Part shown: positions 11,255-21,400 of the stretch, in pieces
Layout: each line of letters starts with the position of its first letter
Numbering within the stretch: position 1 is the first letter of the stretch
NCBI RefSeq assembly: GCF_032362555.1
Contig: NC_083513.1
Span: 3,038,001-3,102,000 of the forward strand
Direction: 5' to 3'
Source: Amyelois transitella
Taxonomy: Eukaryota; Arthropoda; Insecta; Lepidoptera; Pyralidae
Length of the DNA stretch: 64,000 nt
The notes under the pieces: generated by a model
What the model was told of the DNA's origin: nothing
The model's database searches: none
Seen by the model: only the letters and a program-made list of their open reading frames with translations
Position numbers and translations under genes: made by a program

Positions 11255-14155
11255 GCTTTATTATCGATATGTTACCGTATCGACATCCAACAACACTATC
11301 GATTGTTTTGGCAGATAAGTCGCTGTTGATGGGCTACAACTATCGAAATTAATGTCGATGGTTCTTGATGCTATTGCACCAAACTGAGCTATTTATTTTA
11401 TTTTCTTCAGAGAACATAGAGTTATCACTAACAATAATTTGAATAATTAGTGATTAAAGAGCCTATTATATTATAGATGTTTTTCGATGTCATCTATCGA
11501 TAGTTAGGCAACGCTAGTGACGTCGTCGTGTCAACGTCAAATCACGGAACGCGGGTGTAAAATATGTAACAGGGTTACTTGTGAGTTACAAGTCAATCCA
11601 ATAAAATTTATCAAGGTTTCATTGTATTTTATATTTGGAAGTGTATGTTAAAACACAATATACGCTACCAAGCGGCAATATAAAATAATATTCAAAATTT
11701 AAATGAAATAGTTATTTATTTACATATGAAAGTAAAAAAAATCAAGATTTATAGGACATATACTATGTTGGGTATGATTTTTAAGGATTTTTTTTCAAGT
11801 AACCCTGTATGTAATGAGTTCAGGACAAATTCCCGATTGAGCTGGCCGCAAAGTACGTATCCTTGTAATTTGTCCAGTTCAATGCCGGTGCAATTACTAA
11901 CCAAGATGAAAATAATGCATCTTTTTTATTGATCTGGTCTTTAATGTTCTGTGTTTATTTATTTTTATAAAGTTTAATAAAAAGTTTAAAGTATTAAATA
12001 TTTTCCTATACTGGGGGAAAGATATACTAATAAACATTCAATAGAAATAAATGTTAATACATTTATATGTTTTAGATCTGCCACGCGACCTCGTTAAATT
12101 TTGGTAATCAAGGATCAGGCATGTTTAAAAATTAAAAGAGAAAAATATGAAAATGTCGTCTTCATTTTTTTCCTTGCATTTTATTTGGGTTTTCATAAAG
12201 TAATTGGTTGTTTTCTTATAAATATAATAAAAGAAGCGTTTGTTTTGTGGCGGGCACACAATTCAAAGCATTCTCTGTTTAATCATCAAATTTATATATA
12301 ATACAAGAGTAATAACTAATTTTGCTGCCTTGCTGGCGGTCGGCATATTACAATCAAAACAGTATGAGGGAAAAAATAAAGACCCTATATTAATTTTTCT
12401 TATTATGGATGATTTAATCATTAAACACACACTTGGGACATCTGTATTGTATACTAGAATACCTATGCTTTTTCAAATAAATAATTGATAAATTGATTTG
12501 TTAATAATGTTTATTTCTTTGACATTATCATATTTATATGTGCTCTTTTAATCTTATTCCATTTATCATTATGTTATAGTCTCCAAAACATGATATTTAT
12601 GAAATAAATCGCTTGCACAAATATATTAAAAATATCTAAAATAGCAATACCCATGTTTTCATCTCTAAAGTATATTTTTGTACCAAGCGCTTATTCTTTC
12701 TCGATCTTAACTTGAACTTAGCAACTCTTCTTGGTCTCGGCTAAAATGTAAATAATCGATATAAGTATGTACCTATGTATAAAAAGAGTTTTATTTAGTT
12801 TTAAGCGTCGATTTGATTTAACAATAAGTATTTTATCACCTGTAATTACTCATCAATGTCGTAATGTTAGCTTCTGCTTTCATTGTTGCTTAATTTTCTC
12901 ATCATTAGGTATTTTGTCTTCTTACCGATTTGAACTTAAAATTGGTCATTGTCATTGATTTATTTTCATGTAACTTTTTTATTGTTATTTACTTTGTAAG
13001 ATTATATAGAAGTAAAGTTTCGAATAAAATTTGTCTTTCAATAGAAAAATTGATAACATGATCCTTTTATGATTAAACGAGCTGTGCCCGCGACTTCGTC
13101 CGCGTGGAATAGTTGTTTTGGGCATCATTGAAGCCCTTAACCGATTCATTGCGGATGACGCCAATGGGCGTCATTGATTTCTTTTACCAATGGCGTTTGA
13201 CGCCATATGGCGTCAAAATAAATTTATCCGAAACTCTTTGGAATGACAATTTCTAAAGTCCTACCTAACAGAACTGCTATTTGTCACGAAGGTTGTGTCC
13301 GTATCAATAGTTTTAGGAAATAGAGGCGGTTTCAGAAGTTGCAAACCTTTTTTATTATTAATAGAATGAAACAGCTTGAATAGGTTTTAAACGCAGTATA
13401 TTATTTACAATTTAATTCGACGTATGCGAATAAAAGTTCCGAGTACGCATACATGGTTGGATTAATTTTAATTCTTCACCTATCACTTGTGAATACAAAT
13501 CTTGCTTGTATAGATAAAGATCTTGAAATTTCGATGTATTGGGAAATCATGATGGGACAATGCAATTGAAAATTATGTTCAGTAGATGGTCTCTTCTTTT
13601 AACATAAAAAATAAACCATAATGTAATGTAACATACCGTACGGCAGTCTAGCTTTTGGCTCGGCCGCTCTCGTAGCCCTTGAATTCTGCTACTCGCTAAG
13701 GGGAGAGCGCGCCTTGCACTATCAACCCTGCTAAAAACTTTGCTAGATTTTCACTGCGAGGGCCCGCCACTTTTCTGTAGGCAGACTGTCTGGCGCAGTC
13801 TGAAACCTACGCTCTTTCTTTTCGATTTTATTTGGTCGGACCAGCGAAAGGTCTGGGAAGTAGAGGGTACTTCAACCTGCACGACTAGTCGTTCTATGGA
13901 TATTTTGCCACTCGCGTATATCGTGTTCAGTGGGACTCATTTTCAAGCAGAAACCCTATGTAATTAACACTAGAAATATTTACGATTAGTAGTACTAAAT
14001 CATGAAGATTGTAGTGGGACAACAAGTTAACGTTGATATGTGTTTTTTCTTATGGATGTCAGAATTAATATTGCCTTGCTTCTGGTATTTTTACTTGACA
14101 GTGTCATGTCGAGGAATGTCTTTTTCCGAAAGGCGACTACGCAAATAAAACTTAT
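11255..14155. other. intergenic stretch between Tmub and the snoRNA host gene
   Basis: The left part holds the Tmub 3' UTR; its poly(A) site is not clear. The rest is AT-rich and I see no gene. Some open frames of 60-80 codons exist but show no recognisable family, no splice context and no coding base bias. A repeat fragment and one end of a TTAA-type element lie at 13080-13230. Confidence 0.6.
13080..13230 (+). repeat. family 3 repeat fragment interrupted by one end of a TTAA-type element
   Basis: 13080-13136 matches the family 3 repeat at 2375. At TTAA (13137-13140) it changes to CCGATTCATTGCGGATG, the same terminal sequence as the element at 35358-36631, followed by inverted GGCGTCA motifs. 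No opposite end is found nearby, so this is a lone end. Confidence 0.5.
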
Positions 14156-14175
14156 ATGGTAAATAAAAAATATTT

Positions 14176-14181
14176 TTTATT
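14176..14181 (-). terminator. poly(A) signal of the snoRNA host transcript
   Basis: AATAAA on -, in the last putative exon, 52 bases from its acceptor. Confidence 0.5.
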
Positions 14182-14318
14182 TCATATTTACAAACATATT
14201 TACACACTACCGTACAGATGCGTATTACCTGTAAATAAAAAAAAATATATTTAATTTAGTCACAGCAGCACAATGCTCCGTAAATGTTCATATATACTCC
14301 GTAAATTGTTTTGGAAAT

Positions 14319-14445
14319 ATGTGTCTTGCCGGATTGAGGTCATTCACGACTAAACATGGTGACCTCACCTAGACAAGATTTATTATTCCCAAATTCTATT
14401 TCTCGTCAACATATAACTAACAAGCGATTATATAGAATTTGGATG
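14319..14445 (-). ncRNA. H/ACA box snoRNA
   Basis: Two hairpins joined by a hinge. The 5' hairpin has an 11-bp perfect stem, CCAAATTCTAT (14442-14432) against ATAGAATTTGG (14399-14389). An H box ATAATA (14386-14381) follows. The 3' hairpin has a lower stem CTTG/CAAG, symmetric 7-nt internal loops (TCTAGGT and AATCCGG, the pseudouridylation pocket) and an upper stem GAGGTCA/TGACCTC. ACA follows the lower stem immediately and is three bases from the 3' end. All parts match H/ACA rules. It sits in the last intron of the host transcript, 90 nt before the acceptor. The rRNA target was not identified. Confidence 0.65.
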
Positions 14446-14644
14446 AGAAAATAAAACAAGTAACAAAAGATTGTGAAAAATTAAAATAGTTACCTAATAT
14501 GTACAGCTCACTGAAGTAGGGTTCAGATAGTGGCATAATAGAAACAGGCTGTTGATTTTGGGATATCCATGGATAGGCTGAAAAACGAATTAAGGATATA
14601 AAATAGAAAAACAAAAACATTCTCATAAAATTTTAAGGATTTAG

Positions 14645-14722
14645 AAATATCAGATAATATGGTAGGTGATGTTTCAGCAAAACCTTTAAGATTGGTGCAT
14701 GACATAAAAGCTCATCATTTTA
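14645..14722 (-). ncRNA. C/D box snoRNA, SNORD32-type guide, copy A
   Basis: C box ATGATGA (14718-14712), a guide reading GTCATGCACCAAT, a weak D' box CTTA, a second conserved segment CACCTACCATATTAT, and D box CTGA (14653-14650). It is nearly identical to the copy inside RpL15 (15833-15910). The first guide pairs with universal 18S rRNA UGGUGCAUG in the register of vertebrate SNORD32, which directs 2'-O-methylation at the G equivalent to human 18S G1328. The target of the second guide is unknown. Confidence 0.65.
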
Positions 14723-15133
14723 ATTATTGGATAGCTATGTTAAAAATAGTGAAAATGACGAATTATGAATGTGAATGCAGCAAAATAAGAATGCAGGGAT
14801 TGTGGCTAGTGGAAAAAGGTGTAATTTAATACATATATGTATATAACCTGACTAATTGTGAGTGACTATGCTATCTCTTATTATAACAAAGTGGTAATCA
14901 ATTTTAACTAACAATGAGAATTGTTGTGTAATAAGTTGCATTAGACAATACTGGGAGCTTATTAAAAATTAGTAAATTTGCCATAAAAACAAAATTGTAA
15001 TAAAAGATAATTACCTAATATTCAGCTTATAGAAGTAGGCTCAGGTAACGGCATAATTATAGGCACTGTAAACAACATAATATAAATTTATAACAAATCC
15101 ACTTATTAACTGAATTGAAATAACAATAGGTAT

Positions 15134-15214
15134 GTAAGATCAGCCATCCAAGGAAGTTAAAATGCGTGGTAATCAGGGTTGCGCATTTCATAAAGCATTG
15201 TATCATCATTTAAA
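15134..15214 (-). ncRNA. U14: C/D box snoRNA, U14 (SNORD14) homologue
   Basis: C box ATGATGA (15209-15203), internal CTGA (15176-15173), D box CTGA (15143-15140). The segment before the D box reads CTTCCTTGGATGG, the diagnostic 18S-pairing domain of U14 (human CTTCCTTGGATGT next to CTGA), complementary to 18S CAUCCAAGGAAG. In vertebrates this directs methylation at C462, and U14 is also needed for 18S processing. It lies in an intron of the host transcript, 68 nt before the acceptor. The second U14 pairing domain is less clear here. Confidence 0.78.
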
Positions 15215-15497
15215 AATATTTCAAAAACAATATACTTGTTTTTTATCTTATGCAATTGTTTATATAAAAAAAGTTTTGTGTTATAAATACATTAGAGCAA
15301 GCTGTAAAAATAAAAATTACCTTTTGATATGTTCCACAGATATCAGGGTAAGAACTGCAACATAAAAAAATTGTTAACAATTTCTAAACATCAAAACTAC
15401 CTACATATCACATTTCAAACACAAAGTCAACTCACCTCTACCAGTTACCTTTTTCCTCCTTATCAATACAAATAAAAACATTTATTTTTAATTTTAC

Positions 15498-15503
15498 TTT
15501 ATT
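15498..15503 (-). terminator. RpL15 poly(A) signal
   Basis: AATAAA on -, about 75 bases past the RpL15 stop codon. Confidence 0.65.
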
Positions 15504-15576
15504 GAAACACATTGGCTTTCCATTTGAAAATAGCACAAAGTCGAATAGAAAGTCAATGATACATAACACCCTAAGT

Positions 15577-16926
15577 TTATCGCTTGCGACGGAGCTGCAG
15601 GGTGTTTCGCCTGATCCAGGCGGCGCGGCGGGATCCTCCTTTGGTCTGCGAGAAGCGATGTCCCTTGCCAAGACCACGAGAGCTTCGGCCCGCCGATGTG
15701 AGACCGCGCATCTCACGATGTTTGTGAACAGCATTCACGATCCAGTTGATCTTGGGGTCACGACGGATAGCCTAAAGCGATTTGGTATGTTAGGGAAGAA
15801 CTTGGTAAAACCAAAAAAATTTAAATATTTGGAAGTATCAGATAATATGGTAGGTGATTGTTCAGCAAAACCTTTCAGATTGGTGCATGACAAAAAGCTC
15901 ATCATAGATTTTTTTATAAATATTGAATGTGTTTTGGAGAAGCAGTGATCTACTGCACTAATTTGGATGAAATTTGGCATAGAGATGAGTTTCAAGGGTG
16001 GCTTAGTAATGTAAGTATTATTATGAATACAATGAATAAATTAATTACCTTGTGAGAGGGATCAACTAGGATTACTTCGAAATATTTGTAGGATGAGTCC
16101 TGAGCAACCCAGTATGAGTTGAGCACTCTCAGACCACCGCAGCGACGGCCAACACGCTCCTAGTAACAAATAATAGGTATTTAGAAAGAAAGAAAAAAAT
16201 ATTTAGTTCCAACAAGTTACCTAACTAAGAAGTTATCTCACCAATGTTTTCTCTCACTGAATTAGCATCAGTAAACAATTAAAGTAAAGAGCTTAGTTCA
16301 ATTAGGATAAAACTTGTGCACTTTAGAACAGGCATGCTGCAAGCTCCTTGGCTATTGCCACTCAAACTGGGCATGTTGGTACCATGTGGGAACCATGAGG
16401 ACATTTATCTTTTCTTTCATGCACACTTATTTGCCTGTATAAATAAATTGTGCTGTCGATATAAAATCGAGGGTTTGTAGTTTGTAATTCGGGACACAAT
16501 ATATAGATAATTATTAAACAATTATCTTTACCTCTGCCATTGATTGCAGATTGCGTGTGGGCTTCAGCTGGTTCACACCATGACTCTTGGGTTTGCCATA
16601 GGTTGCACCCTTGGCGACTGGGCGTTTGCGGCCTCCACGGCGCACGCGGATTCTGAAGATAACATAACCTAAAACCCAAAAAGATTCTTGAGTATCAAAC
16701 CACGTGAAACGCATGTCAAAACAAGACTACAAATTTAAAAAATATCACACTTACCTTGCTTAGCGCGGTAACCTAGCCTCCTCGCTTTGTCAGGCCTAGT
16801 AGGCCTAGGAGCACGGTGCATACGAGTCAACTGGCGGTACTGCCATACTCTCACACGCAAGAGGAATCGCATAACATCGCTTAACTTTTTTCGGTACAAT
16901 TCCTGAATATATCTGTACGCGCCCAT
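15577..16926 (-). CDS. RpL15: 60S ribosomal protein L15 (eL15)
   Basis: Coding exons (minus): 16926-16755, 16668-16532, 16159-16049, 15771-15577; 204 residues, the exact length of eukaryotic L15. It begins [20 protein letters not shown], includes [19 protein letters not shown], and ends with [12 protein letters not shown]-type basic residues. The protein is a structural part of the large ribosomal subunit that binds 28S rRNA. The 5' UTR is split, with a short first exon near 17203-17172 and an acceptor at 16947. Intron 3 (15772-16048) hosts a C/D snoRNA. The gene runs divergently from Rad21, and a spliced snoRNA host transcript follows immediately downstream. Nothing looks broken. Confidence 0.97.
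15833..15910 (-). ncRNA. C/D box snoRNA, SNORD32-type guide, copy B (in RpL15 intron 3)
   Basis: C box ATGATGA (15905-15899), guide GTCATGCACCAAT followed by a perfect D' box CTGA (15878-15875), conserved CACCTACCATATTAT, D box CTGA (15841-15838). The 3' end is about 61 nt before the intron's acceptor at 15772. The D' guide complements 18S UGGUGCAUG with nine Watson-Crick pairs, in the same register as SNORD32. Conservation with copy A falls to background outside the snoRNA, as expected for a functional RNA. Confidence 0.75.
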
Positions 16927-17171
16927 CTTGGCGAGCCTGTGGCAGACCTAGCAACAAAATCAAGACAAGTTGATCAGAAGTCACATCATCGGTCTGGCCA
17001 CAAATAGAGCGAACGTTGACCCAACACACACAACATAGTGATACCACTGAAACTTATAATAAAATATTGTTAAAATTAAATGACATGGACTACACTTAAT
17101 TTAATTAACTGCTAAATTAAACAATTTAACTGAAGATAGCAAAAGTATTTAAAGATTAAATTTACACATAC

Positions 17172-17203
17172 GTCTCACAATCTCCACAAGCAAACCGGAA
17201 AAG
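17172..17203 (-). promoter_or_regulatory. RpL15 first exon with 5' TOP-like start
   Basis: On - the sequence TTTTCTTTTCCGG gives a pyrimidine tract typical of ribosomal protein transcription starts; the likely start is the C at 17203. A donor GTATGT follows at 17171. The start is inferred from the motif, not mapped. Confidence 0.55.
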
Positions 17204-18427
17204 AAAACTAAGCTGACAGCGCCAAACTGACGTTTGAAACAGTGTTACCACCATGGTGTTTTGTGTTAGTCATCTGGCTGGTGTAACCAGATATTAATCC
17301 TTCTTTTTTTCAAAACACTACAGGGGGAAAATCTCAATAGATGGCGTTAACAAAAAGGCAATTAATGTCACCACAATCTAACAAAATACATTTCTATTAC
17401 GTTTAAATGCGCGATAAGAAGGAGAGTGCCAAAAGGTTTATGGATAGCCCCTCGTAAAACAGGGCGTCATAATTTACGACCGTAGGAGAAAACTTTTCTG
17501 TCTACGATACGCCTCTGGCTTGTATCCAGATTCTGAATACAGGATGTATTCAGAATCTGGATACAAGCTTACCAGATTAACACTAAAAGTAACGACAACT
17601 AACGATATTTTCAAAAAGTTATGACTTGTTGTTGTTTTTGTTAGGGCGTGGTCTTTTTGACCAAAAGGAGACAAATTGACCTCAATTTAGTTTTGTTTAC
17701 AAACTTAAGGTTTGTAAAAAAAACTCAACGGGATATAAATATCCCCCCTTCCTCTATCAGCCGGATAATCCCTGAAATTGTAAAAGAAAGAAAACAAAAT
17801 AAGCCTATTATTCTTATTAATGTTCTTGTAAATAGAAGATTATACCGACGACCTATGTAATGTAATGTACTTACCTCAAACTAAGTATTGGTCCAAGTAA
17901 TGTACAGTACAGTACCTTGAAAGGTGTGTATTATTTATTCTCTCTTTTTTTTACTATTTAAAGTAATAGAAATAAAGTTAGAATTTGATATATACAAGGT
18001 TTGAAAAACCACAACTATTTTTTTACACCTATCTGGATAGCATAACATTAAATCTAGCAGACCATGAACGCAACTTGAACTGCCATAAAAAAACATTCGT
18101 TACGCCGCCATCTTGAAAGCGTAACTGTTGTCATGTTTACGTTGTGTGTGAAAGGTGAAATTTATAGTTTCTGACGAATTAAATAGGTAAAAGTTTTAAA
18201 TTGGATCGATTAATAATCAAATGTTTCATTTATAATATTGGAAATAAGTTGTGAAGTGCATGAAGTTTTGATAAAAAGTCATTCGAAGAATAGGCGCCAA
18301 ATTGTTCACTGGTCGCTATCTTTTTTGTTGTAACTATCAGTTTACCATTGTTTTCTGTTTATTGTTATTTAAAGCGCTAAATGAACCCCATGCTTATAGC
18401 TTGTAATGATGTTTTATTATTTTACAG
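17204..18427. other. shared upstream region of RpL15 and Rad21
   Basis: No coding sequence is evident. It contains a long perfect hairpin (17518-17568) and, near 18100-18190, the probable first non-coding exon of Rad21 ending at a GT such as the one after TGTGTGAAAG (18157) or after TTAAATAG (18186). The divergent layout suggests two core promoters about 0.9 kb apart. Confidence 0.5.
17518..17568. repeat. perfect inverted repeat (hairpin)
   Basis: Arms CTTGTATCCAGATTCTGAAT.. (17519-17540) and its exact complement (17546-17567) are separated by a five-base loop, AGGAT; one further G-C pair extends the stem. It is probably a small fold-back element or a mutational palindrome. Confidence 0.9.
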
Positions 18428-18470
18428 AAAAATTGATGTGACTGCTGGCCTATTTCAGTAGTCTCTCACA

Positions 18471-21400
18471 ATGTTTTACGCACATTTTGTGCTGGCCAAG
18501 AAAGGCCCTCTGGCCAAGATTTGGCTGGCTGCACATTGGGATAAGAAACTGACTAAGGCCCATGTATTTGAGACTAATATTGAGAAATCTGTCGATGGCA
18601 TTTTGAAACCTAAGGTGAAGATGGCTTTGCGAACCTCTGGCCATCTGTTGCTGGGAGTGGTGAGGATCTACTCTAGAAAAGCCAAGTATTTGTTGCAAGA
18701 TTGTAATGAGGCATTTGTCAAGATCAAGGTAATTTTCGTGTTTTGTTTATATTTTTGTTTCCTAACCTATTTCACTAATTCAAAATGTGAGAACATCTAT
18801 GTACTAGCCCCATTCAAATGCAAGGTTGACAGGGTAAGACTAGACATTATATTCTTTTAAAATAGAAATTACAAAAAGAATGAAGCATGGAGCAAAATCA
18901 TACCTTTTCATTAGACAGGTAGACAGAGAATTCACCTTGACGATTCTTTGTATCCACATTCTTCCTTCACTTTATGCAAACTTGTTGGTTAAGAGTACAC
19001 TTGACCTATACTTTGCTATGATTAAGTTATTGTTTTCTACTTTAGATGGCCTTCCGGCCAGGCATGGTGGACTTGCCTGAGGAACACAGGGAGGCTGCAA
19101 TGAATGCAATTACCCTACCTGAAGTTTTCCATGACTTCGATACAGCCATGCCGGAACTAAAGTAAGTGTACCTATTTTATCATGTTATGTTTACAAAGTA
19201 AATTCCGGTTTTGAAATGATTCAATTGCATTGGAATTATGGTTATAATGAAAAATAAGTGAAAATATATTGTTTATAAAATTTTACCTAAATAATGTATT
19301 GAATTCTTACAGTGAAGTGGACATTGAGGCTCAGTTTTCCCTAAACCAGTCTAGAGCAGAGGAGATCACCATGCGTGAAGACTATGGTTCTCTGAACTTA
19401 GTCACCCATGATGATGGCTTTGGAGACATGGGTTTTGATACTGACAACCCAGATATTATGCGAGAGGCTATTGGCACGGAAGGTGCATTGGAACAGGTAT
19501 TTTATAATTTGTTTCTTGTTTAATTAAAAAATCTTTACCTCTCTCTCATCTCTGGATGTTCCTGGTTGCACCCTCCTCAGAAGTGTTTCAGGGCCTAGAA
19601 AAATCTTTTAAATGTGAAAATGTCTGTTTGTTCTGCTTTCACAGCTAAACTGCTGGAAATATTCAAATAAAATTTGCTATGCTTATAGTTAATAATTCAT
19701 GTCCTAACATAGGATACTTCTTTTTTTTAAAAATCATTCGCTTAAATTCTACAATGGGGGATAAAAGTTTGTATAAAATAATGCTTCACAATAATAAAAT
19801 AAAACCAAATATTCCAATCATTTAATTGTAAACTAATTAATTAATATTTTTTTAGAGCAACCTATTATTTGGCGATGGATCGTCCATTGCGATCCAACTG
19901 GGCAAGGATGCAGGCGTGCCCAGCACCAGCGCAGGGGTGCCCACGTTGGCCACTCCAGCACACGACAGAAGGATGGAAGCGGCGCCTCATGGGCCCATGG
20001 ACGACGGCTTTGGAGGCACTATTGGTGATGTTCCTGATTTTGGACGTGAGTTTTGATTCAAAGATTAATTAAATAGGGATGATTTATGACCAACTGTAAA
20101 ATCTTTGGCAAATTAAGACATAATGTGTAAATTTGATGCGCCCTTGTCTAGTTTTAATTTTTGAGCTCAGCTGGTGTATTTGAAAGCCCTTAAATTGAAT
20201 AAGCGCGACAAATATGTAATTTGGTTGTTGTTTCAGATGCGGGCGGTCTGTTTGAAGGCGATTTGTTCGGCGAGGTGTCGGGCACGAGCGCGCCCGCCGC
20301 GCTGCCCGGCGCCGAGCCCGCGCAGTCGCTGCAGGTACGTTACTTATACTGTGACCGGCGTGTAAGTTGACCTATGATCAGTTTTGCGGAGTTGAGACGG
20401 GAGTCGGTTAGTGTTAAAACTGAATCGACACTAGTTAAACAAACGATGCAGGCGGACTCTGGGTTCCTCTCCAGGAAGTGAGGATGCAATGTGGATGATG
20501 GAATCTTGGATGTCGTAAGCCAGGTGACCATATCAGCCTGGCACAGAATTCGCCTTGTCTAGTCCGTATTGAATATTTGTCGAAATTGGTTACCTGCCAT
20601 TGTAATAGAATAGGACCACTTCAACTTTGTCGCTTCAACAGCTTCAACTGAAAAATTATTATCAACTCGCACATCGGAAACCCATCAAGCAGGCAGTAAA
20701 ACGAAATAGTAAACATTTATTTAGTTGTAACGTGCTTATCAAAAAGTTCCTCTTTAAACAAAGTAACGGTAGACGAAGTTCAATACAATCGAAAGGACTT
20801 TAAAGTAGAAATTAATAAAAATAAAAAAGAAAATGTAGTAGCACCTTTATCCAAGCATTATTTTGGTTGGCTGGAAGAGATTATACTATTTCATATTTCT
20901 AACGTGCTCTTATAATGAACAATACAGTATTTGCTAACTTATTATGAGGAGAATATACAGCCACTAGTGACAGGAGCCTCACATAGCCTTGATAACTCCA
21001 GGCGGAGATAGAGGCGGCCGCGGCGAGCGGCGACGACGGCGCGGCGGCGGACGCGCCCGACTCCGACGACGACATGGCCGACCACTACGACGCCGCCGAG
21101 CCGCAGCACAGGTGACACCTTACATAATAATATGTCTATCTTGTATGAACTTGTAGCGGGATACTTCGGTTTCAACCACTACAAAGGGAAGGTCTTCCGC
21201 CAGGCTATTATATTGATATTACTCCATCACGTTAACCATGGATGCCCTAAACTGCGAATAAGGGATAGGCTTGTAAACTTGGGATTCTTCTTTTAGGCGA
21301 TGGGCTAGCAACCTGTAAGCCAAACAGCTGAATGTGACCTATCAGTTTTTTTTTTCAAGACTATTAGCTTTGTCTACCTCGCAAGGGATATAGACGTGAT

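Larger units (their letters stand above)
14160..15436 (-). ncRNA. spliced non-coding snoRNA host transcript downstream of RpL15
   Basis: Reading leftward on -, a series of small exons with good GT-AG borders is visible: a first exon ending at 15436 (GTGAGT donor), then 15354-15321, 15065-15015, 14548-14494, and a last exon 14228 to about 14160 with AATAAA at 14181-14176. The exons are 34-70 nt with no conserved frame. Each of the last three introns holds one snoRNA whose 3' end lies 68-96 nt before the acceptor, the usual arrangement for intron-processed snoRNAs. Exons 15065-15015 and 14548-14494 resemble each other (TATGCC, CCTACTTC, AGCTG and ATTAG in the same order), so an exon-intron unit was duplicated. 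No separate promoter is evident. The transcript may be its own UHG-type gene or a 3' extension of RpL15 that passes the RpL15 poly(A) site. Confidence 0.6.

Noticed and set aside
12101-12488. Two overlapping open frames as a small gene in the intergenic gap
   Set aside because: Low-complexity, AT-driven frames with no domain, no conserved motif and no clear start context.
16955-17171. A C/D snoRNA in the RpL15 5' intron (CGATGATGTG then CTGA)
   Set aside because: The C box is imperfect and the boxes are far too close together for a guide.
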